From: JBCBTJ01 sp964597685
GTDB taxonomy: Bacteria; Pseudomonadota; Alphaproteobacteria; Caulobacterales; Hyphomonadaceae
Direction: 5' to 3'
DNA: 18,775 nucleotides
Assembly (NCBI GenBank): GCA_964597685.1
Contig: CAZQZC010000043.1
Span: 1 to 18,775 of the forward strand
Shown: positions 1-7,249 of the stretch, piece after piece
Position numbering within the stretch: the stretch's first letter is position 1
Layout: every line of letters starts with the position of its first letter
Made by a program: the position numbers and the translations under genes
The notes under the pieces: generated by a model
The model's input: only the letters and a program-made list of their open reading frames with translations
Database searches by the model: none
What the model was told of the DNA's origin: nothing

Positions 1-1947
1 AGACCCGCCGTCGAGAATGTCGGCGCCGGAGACGCCGAACAGGGCGTCGTTTCCGGCCCCGCCTTCCAGAGTATCAGCGCCGCCACGGCCATTAAGCGTA
101 TTGTCGGCATCGTTGCCGAACAAAAAATCGTTGAAATTTGATCCGACAGCCTGCTCGATAACAACGCCGTTCGCGATGGTGAACCCTCCGGTCACGCCGT
201 CGGTGTAGGATACGAATCCGCCGCCGCCGGCCTCGTACGCGAGCGTCGCTGGGCGCAAATCGATCATAACGCCCGCGAGCGTCGCGCCGCCCGCGCGGAT
301 CGTGTCTACGCCGCCCGTGTCCCAGATCGAGGAGAGGAAGGTCCCGGCAGCATTGACGGTGGGCAGGATGTATATGTCGTCGCCTGAATTGGTCGTGGTG
401 TTAGCGCCGTACTTGCCCTGTAACACAGCGATGTCGAGCGCCATAAGCGTGGCCTGGTAGCCATAATCGACGCCCGGCGCTGGCAAGCCTCCCGTCACCC
501 AACCGTCGATATACGACATCGTGGTGAACACGCCCTGGTTCAGATCGAAGACGCCGGTGTCATTGAACGGATTGAACACGCCGTCGAGAATGGTCGAGGT
601 CCCGCCCATATCGTGGGGGTGCGCCAGGCCAAGGGCGTGGCCGAATTCGTGGATGATCGTAATCCAGCCAAACCCGCCCTGCTCCAGGCCGCCGGCGCCG
701 CCTTCGTCCCAGCCGAAGCCGTCGCGGACAAAAACGCCGACGCCTTCATTGCCGAAACCGGGCGGGTTGAAATAACCGAGGAAGGGCGCCCCTGAGATGG
801 TGACGAGTTGGAAGTCTGAGCTCGCCGCATCTGTCGAGATCCGAAAATCGACGTCGATGTAGTCCTCGTACATCGCCAAGGCCGCCATGGTCTGCTGGAT
901 CTCGTAGGCGTTCCAGCCTTCGGAGGTCTGGCCGTCGAACACCTCGCCTGCGGCTGCAAAATAGACGTCGATCACACCGTCGGCGGGCGCGACTTGGGTG
1001 CCCCAATCGATCGTGTCGAGGAGGCTCGGCGGCGCGGTCTCCGACACCGACAATTCGTACTCCCCAATGGAGCCGCCGCCCCAAAGAGACGCTCCGACGT
1101 AAAATGTCCCGGTGGACGAGGCCGTGTACGTGAACGTCGTGCCAGGTCCAACACCGTCGTCAAACGTGAAGACGAAATCGCCCGCGCCGTCATAGATGTC
1201 GAGGTCCGGATCAAAGAGGGTGCTGCCAGTCGTGGGATTGATTGAGAACGTGTAAGACTGGCCTGCTTCGAGCTCGACTGCGAACCAATCCTCATCAAGC
1301 GACGAATCAATGGTTGAAATCACAGACCCGCCGACCGACACGGTTTCCGTCGTCGAGGCGTCCCCGGGAATGCTGTCCGTTGTTGGAGGCGGCGGCGGAG
1401 GAGGCGGCGGCGGGGTCGCGCTTGATGATTCGTCGAACGTGATTGTGTATTCGCCTGTGCCCCCATCGGCGAATGCATCTGCAGCGATGTAGTAAGTTCC
1501 ACTCGCAGCCGCCGTAAAGGTGAGCAAGGAATTCAATCCCGGCCCGCCATCGTCATCCGAGGCGACCTGCAACCCGGCGGCGTCGTACAACCTAATCAGC
1601 GGATCACCTAGGGGCGACGCGCCCGTGCCGGTGAGCGAAAACTCATAGGTTTCGCCGGCGACAAGATCGACCGCGAACCAATCCTCGTCGCCCAAGAAAT
1701 CCAAGTTCGATACCGCGGAGCCGCCCAGCGACAGCGTCTCCGTGGTCGACGTATCGCCTGCTATCGCTACCAGCTCGTCGAAACCGGTATCCGAGATGAT
1801 CGAGACGACCTTCCGGTCATCGGCTTTGTCGGGCGAATTTTGCGAGCAACAGACGCAACCGCATTGCGGCGGATGGTTCACTTCGCCTAAATCCGGCGCG
1901 AGCAAATCCACCGGCGCATCAAATGCGCCGTCCGTCACCACTGGCAT
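1..1947 (-). CDS. Serralysin-like RTX metalloprotease with two PPC domains (C-terminus missing)
   Basis: Secreted zinc endopeptidase of family M10B, probably exported by a type I (ABC) secretion system; 649 residues are visible and the frame is still open at base 1. Seen: no N-terminal signal peptide; a cysteine cluster at residues 29-34 (CGCVCC); a first PPC-like beta domain at about 65-172; a ten-proline linker at 179-188; a second PPC-like domain at about 192-302; the catalytic domain at about 310-485 with the zinc motif HEFGHALGLAH (H433, E434, H437, H443) and the Met-turn MSY (M477); then the serralysin C-terminal domain, with glycine/aspartate nonapeptides (such as GNDADNTLN) starting near 605. 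Ca2+ binding by RTX repeats and C-terminal secretion are known for the family. The ATG at 1947 has GGAGG seven bases upstream. PPC domains in front of an M10 domain are less usual than the plain serralysin layout. The gene is divergent from the small lipoprotein. Confidence 0.93.
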   Translation of the reverse strand, partial: MPVVTDGAFDAPVDLLAPDLGEVNHPPQCGCVCCSQNSPDKADDRKVVSIISDTGFDELVAIAGDTSTTETLSLGGSAVSNLDFLGDEDWFAVDLVAGETYEFSLTGTGASPLGDPLIRLYDAAGLQVASDDDGGPGLNSLLTFTAAASGTYYIAADAFADGGTGEYTITFDESSSATPPPPPPPPPPTTDSIPGDASTTETVSVGGSVISTIDSSLDEDWFAVELEAGQSYTFSINPTTGSTLFDPDLDIYDGAGDFVFTFDDGVGPGTTFTYTASSTGTFYVGASLWGGGSIGEYELSVSETAPPSLLDTIDWGTQVAPADGVIDVYFAAAGEVFDGQTSEGWNAYEIQQTMAALAMYEDYIDVDFRISTDAASSDFQLVTISGAPFLGYFNPPGFGNEGVGVFVRDGFGWDEGGAGGLEQGGFGWITIIHEFGHALGLAHPHDMGGTSTILDGVFNPFNDTGVFDLNQGVFTTMSYIDGWVTGGLPAPGVDYGYQATLMALDIAVLQGKYGANTTTNSGDDIYILPTVNAAGTFLSSIWDTGGVDTIRAGGATLAGVMIDLRPATLAYEAGGGGFVSYTDGVTGGFTIANGVVIEQAVGSNFNDFLFGNDADNTLNGRGGADTLEGGAGNDALFGVSGADILDGGS

Positions 1948-2074
1948 GAGAGACCCTCCGCTTGTCCTGTTGCACCACGTCCCAACGCTTGAATATCACT
2001 AAGTTGTGTTTGAATCTAGGGCGTTCAAAATCGCGCCACGGTCGCAAGAAGTCAAAACGGACGGTCAGAAATAG

Positions 2075-2383
2075 ATGAAATTCAACGGGTTTATACTTGC
2101 CGCTGTACTTGCCGCCTGCCAACCTAACGGCTCGGAGCCTGACACCGTGATCGACGACTCGACCCGCCCCCTCACCGACCTGCCCTACGCCCAGGGCCTC
2201 GAATTTGCGACGCTGGATGCGTATCTCGCCCACCGGGAAACGCTCGGCGCGACGGACAGGCCATACTACCGACGCCTCAAAGACGGCGCCTACGAGCTTG
2301 TGGCGGGTCGCCGCGCGCCGGGCGCCGCTCCCGAGATCTTCACGCGTGAAGATCTGCTCGAAAAGTACGGATTTGCAGAATAA
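2075..2383 (+). CDS. Small putative lipoprotein of unknown function
   Basis: A 102-residue protein that I do not recognise. It has a short type II signal peptide: Lys2, a hydrophobic run (FILAAVLAA) and a lipobox LAAC with the lipidated cysteine at residue 15, followed by a polar linker. The mature part is charged and includes the segment RPYYRRLKDGAYELVAG. It is therefore probably anchored to a membrane facing the periplasm; Gln rather than Asp follows the Cys, so outer-membrane sorting is plausible. The ribosome binding site is weak. The gene is divergent from the RTX protease and converges on the DUF502 gene nine bases away. The signal peptide makes it more believable than the overlapping frames, but function is unknown. 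Confidence 0.6.
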   Translation: MKFNGFILAAVLAACQPNGSEPDTVIDDSTRPLTDLPYAQGLEFATLDAYLAHRETLGATDRPYYRRLKDGAYELVAGRRAPGAAPEIFTREDLLEKYGFAE

Positions 2384-2392
2384 TCCGGCCCG

Positions 2393-3133
2393 TCAGGCGG
2401 ACTTCGCTACGTCGTCCTTGTCAACACGCTTGGACAGCACCAAAGGCTCGGGCTCGGTCTCCGCGCTGGGTGGTTCGGGAACGACCAAGCCCGCCGAGAC
2501 GATCATTTTCGCGCCGTCTTCGACCGTCATATCGAGGCGGATCACTTCAGACGGATCGACATACATCAAAAACCCCGACGTCGGGTTCGGCGTCGTGGGG
2601 ACGAAGACGCCGATCATATCCGAACCAAGCTTTTGGCTCACCTCGCCCTTGGCCGGCGCCGTGATAAACCCGATGCACCAGGTCCCGCGCTTGGGATACT
2701 CCATCATGACGACTTCCTTGAAGCTCGCCTGATTGTTCTGCGCCAGGGTTTCGAACAATTGCTTCAGCGCCGAATAGATATTGCGAACCACGGGCACGCG
2801 GCGCATCAACCGATCGCCGGCGTGGATTAACGAACGACCGATCAGATTAGCTGCAATCGCGCCCAGCAAGGTCAGCAGGATTACCGCGACCAACACGCCC
2901 AGGCCGGGAATAGCGAAGCGGGTGTAAGTCTCCGGATTCCATGCCGCCGGTATCAGCGGTTTGATCCGCTTATCGATCTCCGCGATCAGCCAGCTTAGAA
3001 ACATGAAAGTGATCAGAATCGGCGCCGCGATCACAATCCCGGCGAAAAACCGCGCGCGCAGCCAGGCAACAAGCCCGACGCGTTGCCGTCCCTGTTTCTG
3101 AGTACTGTCCGAGGATTTCTGTTTCTTGGCCAT
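2393..3133 (-). CDS. DUF502 family membrane protein
   Basis: A 246-residue integral membrane protein of the DUF502 family; its biochemical function is not established. Seen: a Lys/Gln-rich cytoplasmic N-terminus, two hydrophobic segments at about 31-50 and 75-98, then a soluble part. Family hallmarks are the segment VPVVRNIYSALKQLFETL (113-130) and the loop VFVPTTPNPTSGF (177-189). Length is normal for the family. I chose the ATG at 3133 (MAKKQK), with an AGGAG about 12 bases upstream; an in-frame start 66 bases earlier would add an Arg-rich extension not expected in this family. The gene is divergent from the phosphotransferase gene, with 77 bases between starts, and nothing nearby suggests a specific partner. 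Confidence 0.9.
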   Translation of the reverse strand: MAKKQKSSDSTQKQGRQRVGLVAWLRARFFAGIVIAAPILITFMFLSWLIAEIDKRIKPLIPAAWNPETYTRFAIPGLGVLVAVILLTLLGAIAANLIGRSLIHAGDRLMRRVPVVRNIYSALKQLFETLAQNNQASFKEVVMMEYPKRGTWCIGFITAPAKGEVSQKLGSDMIGVFVPTTPNPTSGFLMYVDPSEVIRLDMTVEDGAKMIVSAGLVVPEPPSAETEPEPLVLSKRVDKDDVAKSA

Positions 3134-3148
3134 CCGTACCGAAAGTCT

Positions 3149-3161
3149 CCTAGACGCTAGG
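3149..3161. other. 13-bp palindrome in a divergent intergenic region
   Basis: CCTAG-ACG-CTAGG is a perfect five-base inverted repeat with a three-base centre, lying between the divergent DUF502 and phosphotransferase starts. It could be an operator half-site pair, but it is short and unsupported by a second copy. Confidence 0.2.
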
Positions 3162-3210
3162 CGTTCCCATCTCCTTGGCCGGGCAACGCTTCTGCGCAAT
3201 TGTGTTCAAT

Positions 3211-4212
3211 ATGAGCACGGATACGTCCTTTAGCGAGGCCTTAGCACGGATTGCGGTGAAACTCTGTGGAGAGGGAGCCCGCCAAGACGCGTGTCGACGA
3301 CTTTCGGGCGGCGCGAGCCAGGAAACATGGGCGTTCGATGTGATCGCTTCTGACGGCCGTACTTGTCCTTTCATTCTTCGCCGCGCGCCCGGAGGAGACA
3401 GCAGCTCGCGGTCGCCCGCCGCAATTGGATTGGACACCGAAGCGACACTGATCAAAGCCGCCAGTTCCGCCGGAGCGCCGACGCCGCGGGTTCCCTACGT
3501 TTGCGCGCCCGAAGACGGCCTGGGAGACGGCTTCATTATGGAGCGCCTCAAAGGGGAGACGATCGCTCGCAAGATCCTGCGCGACGACCGGTTTGCAGCC
3601 GCCAGACATGCGTTATCCGCCCAATGCGGGGCGGCATTGGCGCACATTCACGCCACGCCAATCGCCAATCTGCCGCTGAGCGAGCCCAGCTACGGCGCCG
3701 ATCAGCTGACGCATTATCAAGCGATATACGAGGACTTCGATGCGCCCCGCCCTGTGTTCGACCTCGCCATCGCTTGGCTGCGATCGAACGCGCCGCCTCC
3801 GATCGGACCCGTTTTGGCGCACGGGGACTTTCGGCTGGGAAATCTGATGATTGACGAGTCAGGGCTCGCCGCGGTGCTCGATTGGGAGCTCGCCCACGCT
3901 GGGGATCCGCGCGAGGATATTGGCTGGATTTGCGTCAATTCCTGGCGCTTCGGCCAGTCGGCGCAGCGCGTGGGCGGTTTTGGGCGGCTTGAAGACATGC
4001 TCGACGCTTACGCTGACGCGGGCGGACTTCGCTTCGAACCGAAGGACATCGATTGGTGGGAGGCGCTCGGCGCCCTAAAATGGGGTGTGATGTGCATGAT
4101 CATGTACGACGCCTTCCGATCAGGCGCCGATCCCAGCGTCGAGCGAGCCGCAATCGGGCGACGCGTTTCAGAAACCGAGATCGATTTGATCAATCTGCTT
4201 GAGCGGGTGTGA
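3211..4212 (+). CDS. APH/ACAD10-type phosphotransferase family protein
   Basis: A 333-residue kinase-fold protein of the aminoglycoside phosphotransferase (APH) superfamily, in the subgroup related to the N-terminal domain of ACAD10/ACAD11, which phosphorylates hydroxyacyl-CoA-type substrates in acyl chain catabolism. Seen: the catalytic loop HGDFRLGN at about residues 204-211 with its base Asp; the metal-binding motif LDWELAHAGDP with Asp near 224; and the family-typical IGWICVNSWRFG just after. The ATG at 3211 is preferred over an in-frame TTG at 3175; neither has a clear ribosome binding site. The gene leads an operon with DUF6285 four bases downstream. In other bacteria this pair usually accompanies an acyl-CoA dehydrogenase, which is absent here. 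Antibiotic resistance is unlikely to be its role. Confidence 0.88.
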   Translation: MSTDTSFSEALARIAVKLCGEGARQDACRRLSGGASQETWAFDVIASDGRTCPFILRRAPGGDSSSRSPAAIGLDTEATLIKAASSAGAPTPRVPYVCAPEDGLGDGFIMERLKGETIARKILRDDRFAAARHALSAQCGAALAHIHATPIANLPLSEPSYGADQLTHYQAIYEDFDAPRPVFDLAIAWLRSNAPPPIGPVLAHGDFRLGNLMIDESGLAAVLDWELAHAGDPREDIGWICVNSWRFGQSAQRVGGFGRLEDMLDAYADAGGLRFEPKDIDWWEALGALKWGVMCMIMYDAFRSGADPSVERAAIGRRVSETEIDLINLLERV

Positions 4213-4216
4213 GACC

Positions 4217-4600
4217 ATGCATGACCAGCCCTCGACCGCGGAGCTGATCGCCGCCGTTCGCCGCTTTATCGACGAGACCGCCGCCCCAAACCTGCAAGGA
4301 CACGCCGCGTTCCACGCGAAGGTCGCCTCAAACGCCTTGGCGATCGTCGAACGTGAACTCGCGGTTCGATCGGATGCGGAGGCCGGAGAACGAGACCGGC
4401 TTGCCGTCCTCCTGGAGGCCGATCCAGACACGCCGCTGGACGTTCTAAACCGGGATCTGTGCGCGCGCATTCGCGCCGGTGAAATGGGAGCGAACACGCC
4501 CGGACTGCTCGCCCACCTCAAAACCACCACAATCCAACAGTTAGAAGTAGATCAACCACGCTATTCTGGTTTGGCGCAGGCCTTGGAGACAATGCGGTGA
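4217..4600 (+). CDS. DUF6285 domain-containing protein
   Basis: A 127-residue, mostly helical soluble protein matching the DUF6285 pattern: an N-terminal MHDQPSTAELIAAVRRF, a central AAFHAKVASNALAIVEREL (about residues 34-52) and a C-terminal half with LCARIRAGEM. Molecular function is unknown. The family characteristically sits beside an APH-type phosphotransferase and acyl-CoA dehydrogenases, which suggests an accessory role in acyl-CoA metabolism (inference). It starts four bases after the phosphotransferase stop, and its stop TGA overlaps the GTG start of the next gene, so translation is probably coupled. Confidence 0.85.
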   Translation: MHDQPSTAELIAAVRRFIDETAAPNLQGHAAFHAKVASNALAIVERELAVRSDAEAGERDRLAVLLEADPDTPLDVLNRDLCARIRAGEMGANTPGLLAHLKTTTIQQLEVDQPRYSGLAQALETMR

Positions 4601-5478
4601 AACGAGTGGCCTTGGGGATCCTACTGGCGGTCGGCGCCTATCTTGGATTGAAGGATCTTGTGCGCCAGCGCTTGGCGCTCAACACGCCGCCAGCCGACGC
4701 CGCACCGCCGAATTATGGAAGCGCCGCCGCCTGGATCGCCTATCCAGACATCCCTCCGGCGGGAGCTTGGGAGCGGCCTTGGGGCGTAGACGTGTTCGTG
4801 GTCGCCGCTGCGCCGGCCACCCCGATGGGAGACGGGCTCGTTCCATTTGACGACCCGCGATCGCGTCGCGCTTTCCAAGGTGCGATCAGCTCGATGGATG
4901 ACGCCCTGTCGAAAGCTGGTCCGGTCTATGCGCCGGCCTATCGCCACCCGTCAGCGGCGGCGCCGCCCGAGCGGCGCGCCGAGCTTCTGAGCACGGCCGA
5001 AGACGACATTCGAAGCGCGTTTCAGACTTACCTCGAGTCCCGAAACCTCGGACGCGGCGTGCTGCTCGTCGCCGGCTCTTCGGAGGCGGCCGACATCGCT
5101 GAGGTGTTGATCGACGCGATTAACGGCGAACCCTATCTCGTAGAGCGGTTCGCAGGCTTGGCCGTGGTGCAAGATCCCGCCGCTCTCATGGAAAGCGGGT
5201 CAGAGGCTCCCTGCTCACCTGCATTCAAGTCATGCACTCAGATTATTCCAGCGACCGACCAGCCTGACTATCGACGCTGGCTCAGTCCAAATCTGCCCTA
5301 CGCTCCAAATCGGGTCGACATCGACCTGGAGATCGCCGCCGCCGACTTGTCCACGCGAAGCCGCAAGCTGAGCGCTTGGCTAGACGCCAACGCCGCAAAA
5401 CCGGCCGAGCCGCTTCCGCCGCTCGAACTGGTTGAGGTGGCTCCGATCAACAGACCGACCGAGCCCGATCTCCCCTAG
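4597..5478 (+). CDS. DUF3089-like putative alpha/beta hydrolase, exported or membrane-anchored, degenerate active site
   Basis: A 293-residue protein resembling the DUF3089 alpha/beta-hydrolase-like family. Seen: an N-terminal hydrophobic segment (residues 3-18, MKRVALGILLAVGAYLG) acting as signal or anchor; the opening strand GVDVFVVAAAP (63-73); the VYAPAYRH segment (110-117); and IRSAFQTYLESRNLGRGVLLVAGSSEAAD split across 138-166. DUF3089 proteins normally carry a nucleophile elbow such as GHSQG after that strand; here it reads GSSEA (160-164), so Ser162 remains but the final Gly is Ala. The C-terminal 60 residues are low in pattern. The GTG start overlaps the DUF6285 stop (GTGA). The stop converges on the opposite-strand small gene. 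Family assignment is by motif pattern and moderately sure; activity is uncertain. Confidence 0.65.
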   Translation: MKRVALGILLAVGAYLGLKDLVRQRLALNTPPADAAPPNYGSAAAWIAYPDIPPAGAWERPWGVDVFVVAAAPATPMGDGLVPFDDPRSRRAFQGAISSMDDALSKAGPVYAPAYRHPSAAAPPERRAELLSTAEDDIRSAFQTYLESRNLGRGVLLVAGSSEAADIAEVLIDAINGEPYLVERFAGLAVVQDPAALMESGSEAPCSPAFKSCTQIIPATDQPDYRRWLSPNLPYAPNRVDIDLEIAAADLSTRSRKLSAWLDANAAKPAEPLPPLELVEVAPINRPTEPDLP

Positions 5479-5660
5479 TGGCGATCGGCGTCCCGCGGCC
5501 CAACCTCCAGATATGCGATCACCCCATCCCAGTGACGCAAGGCGTCAGCGTCCCCCTCAGCGGCGACCTCGGCAGCGCGTAAAGTCGCAATGACGATTGC
5601 GTCGTCACCGTATTGCGCAAGGAGGGCGGTCGCGGCGTTTCGGATCGGATCGTCAGTCAT
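5475..5660 (-). CDS. DUF6961-like small protein coupled to hldE
   Basis: A 61-residue acidic helical protein that resembles DUF6961: an AATALLAQYGDDA block, then LRAAEVAAEGDADAL, then a Trp in RHWDGVIAYLEV. Such proteins occur in Caulobacterales and Sphingomonadales and have no known function. Its ATG overlaps the end of hldE by eight bases (ATGACTGA), so it is probably translated by reinitiation from the hldE message. Its stop shares a CTAG tetranucleotide with the stop of the convergent gene. It is short enough that the family call rests on pattern rather than motif certainty. Confidence 0.6.
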   Translation of the reverse strand: MTDDPIRNAATALLAQYGDDAIVIATLRAAEVAAEGDADALRHWDGVIAYLEVGPRDADRH

Positions 5661-7110
5661 CGCCCCGTCCTTTTTTCACCCGTTCCAGGGTCGATGTGGT
5701 CGACCGACCTTCGAGCAGCGGAACAATGAAAACGGACCCTCCACGCTTGCGGACAAAGTCGGCGCCGATGATGTCCTTTTCGGCATAGTCGCCGCCCTTA
5801 ACTAGGACGTCGGGCGCCACGGCGCGGATCAATTCAAGGGGCGTATCCTCGTCAAATCCGACCACGGCGTCGACGGAGCGAAGCGCTTGCAGCACCGCAG
5901 CTCTGTCATCGAACCCGTTAAACGGCCGCTCCGCGCCCTTCAGCCGTTTGACCGACGCGTCACTGTTTAAACCGAGCACCAACCGGTCGCATTGGGCCCG
6001 CGCCTCCTGGAGCAAACGCACATGCCCGGCGTGCAGAATGTCGAAGCAGCCATTGGTGAACCCAACATTGAGGCCGTCCGCGCGCCATTGCGACACGAGC
6101 TCCAACAGCCCCGGCAGGTCCATAGCGCCGCTTGGCAATCCACCCAAGGCGCGCCTCAGCTCTTCTGAAGTTACCACTGCAGTGCCGGCCTTACCGACCG
6201 CAAGCCCCGAGGCGACGATGGCAAGCTCGGCGCCCGCCTCCAGCCCCCCGCCGCCGACAAGTCCGATCGCCAACGCTGCAAGGCTCGTGTCGCCAGCGCC
6301 CGAGACATCGAAGACCTCTCTCGCTTCGCCGCGCAAATGACGCGTTTCGCCGCCCCGAACCCTGTATGAAAGCCCCTTCTCCGCGCGGGTCACCATGACG
6401 CCTTTGGCCGGCCAGGCTTCAAGCGCAGCGTCCAGCGCAGCTTCGATCTGCGCATCGGTTTGGGTCGGCAACCCCAGCGCTGCAGACAATTCCGTCGCGT
6501 TCGGCTTCAATACGTCGACCGACCCATATCTCGCAAAATCCCCCCGCTTCGGATCCGCAACAACCAGAACGCCCAGCTTCCGCGAAATCGTCAGCACGGC
6601 TTCGAGCAGCGTATCAGTGACAACACCTTTGGCGTAGTCGGACACCAAGACGATATCCACGCCTGTAACTGCTGCCTCAAATGACGCGAGCAATTCGTTC
6701 TCTGTCGCCCGCGCTATCGGAGCAACGGTCTCGGAATCGAGCCTCAAGACTTGCCGCCCCTTTGAAAGAAAGCGCGTCTTAACCGTGGTTCGTCGTTCTG
6801 GATCCGCCGCGAATTCTGAACGGACACCCGGCGTGTCCAACAGAGCATCTTGGAGTGATTTGGCGTCAGGGTCGCACCCCACAACCCCCAGCAAAAGTAC
6901 ATCGAGCCCCGATGCAGCGGCGTTCCGTCCAACGTTCGCCGCGCCTCCCGGACTTAGCGTCTCGGCGGTCCGGTCGAGCACAGGCGCCGGCGCCTCGGGC
7001 GAGATTCGCGAGACGGCGCCGCTCACAAATCTGTCCAGCATCACGTCGCCGATGCAAATCGCTCTGCGCCTTTGCGCTTTCTCCAATGCTTCAAGCGCGT
7101 TCCAACGCAT
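5653..7110 (-). CDS. hldE: Bifunctional heptose-7-phosphate kinase / heptose-1-phosphate adenylyltransferase
   Basis: Cytoplasmic enzyme of ADP-L-glycero-D-manno-heptose synthesis, which supplies heptose for the LPS inner core. It phosphorylates heptose 7-phosphate at C1 and, after dephosphorylation by GmhB, adenylylates heptose 1-phosphate. Seen: an N-terminal PfkB/ribokinase domain (about residues 10-320) with GDVMLDRF near the start and the signature FDVSGAGDT carrying the catalytic Asp near 268; and a C-terminal cytidylyltransferase-like domain (about 345-480) with GFTNGCFDILHAGH, including the nucleotide-binding HxGH. 485 residues, close to E. coli HldE (477). I chose the ATG at 7110, with AGAAGG six bases upstream; GTG and TTG codons lie directly before it. 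It is divergent from the photolyase operon. Confidence 0.96.
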   Translation of the reverse strand: MRWNALEALEKAQRRRAICIGDVMLDRFVSGAVSRISPEAPAPVLDRTAETLSPGGAANVGRNAAASGLDVLLLGVVGCDPDAKSLQDALLDTPGVRSEFAADPERRTTVKTRFLSKGRQVLRLDSETVAPIARATENELLASFEAAVTGVDIVLVSDYAKGVVTDTLLEAVLTISRKLGVLVVADPKRGDFARYGSVDVLKPNATELSAALGLPTQTDAQIEAALDAALEAWPAKGVMVTRAEKGLSYRVRGGETRHLRGEAREVFDVSGAGDTSLAALAIGLVGGGGLEAGAELAIVASGLAVGKAGTAVVTSEELRRALGGLPSGAMDLPGLLELVSQWRADGLNVGFTNGCFDILHAGHVRLLQEARAQCDRLVLGLNSDASVKRLKGAERPFNGFDDRAAVLQALRSVDAVVGFDEDTPLELIRAVAPDVLVKGGDYAEKDIIGADFVRKRGGSVFIVPLLEGRSTTSTLERVKKGRGDD

Positions 7111-7193
7111 CACCAACCTTCTTCAGCAACTCCAAACTAACTCCTATCCGGAGTTTCGACACTTGCGAAACACGCCGTTCCCGACGCCGAGGC

Positions 7194-7223
7194 TGATCCG
7201 CCGCGCGTGAGCGCTCGTATACT
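7194..7223 (+). promoter_or_regulatory. ECF11 (RpoE/ChrR-type) sigma-E promoter for the photolyase operon
   Basis: TGATCC at 7194-7199, then exactly 16 bases, then CGTA at 7216-7219 inside CGTATACT. TGATCC with a CGTA-type -10 at this spacing is the recognition pattern reported for ECF11 sigma factors such as R. sphaeroides RpoE. Transcription would start near 7230, about 20 bases before the photolyase start, with GAGGGAG (7235-7241) as ribosome binding site. The same motif occurs in front of the ChrR-like gene. Confidence 0.8.
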
Positions 7224-7249
7224 CTTCAGAGTGTGAGGGAGAAAACGTC

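Noticed and set aside
130..170. TGATCC inside the RTX protease gene, and other TGATCC copies near 1207, 1594, 2538, 2946 and 13249
   Set aside because: None is followed by CGTA after 16 bases and all lie inside coding sequence.
540..1310. Several open minus-strand frames of 110-140 residues in the RTX gene
   Set aside because: They are out of frame with the continuous protease frame carrying the HEFGHALGLAH motif, and have no recognisable domains.
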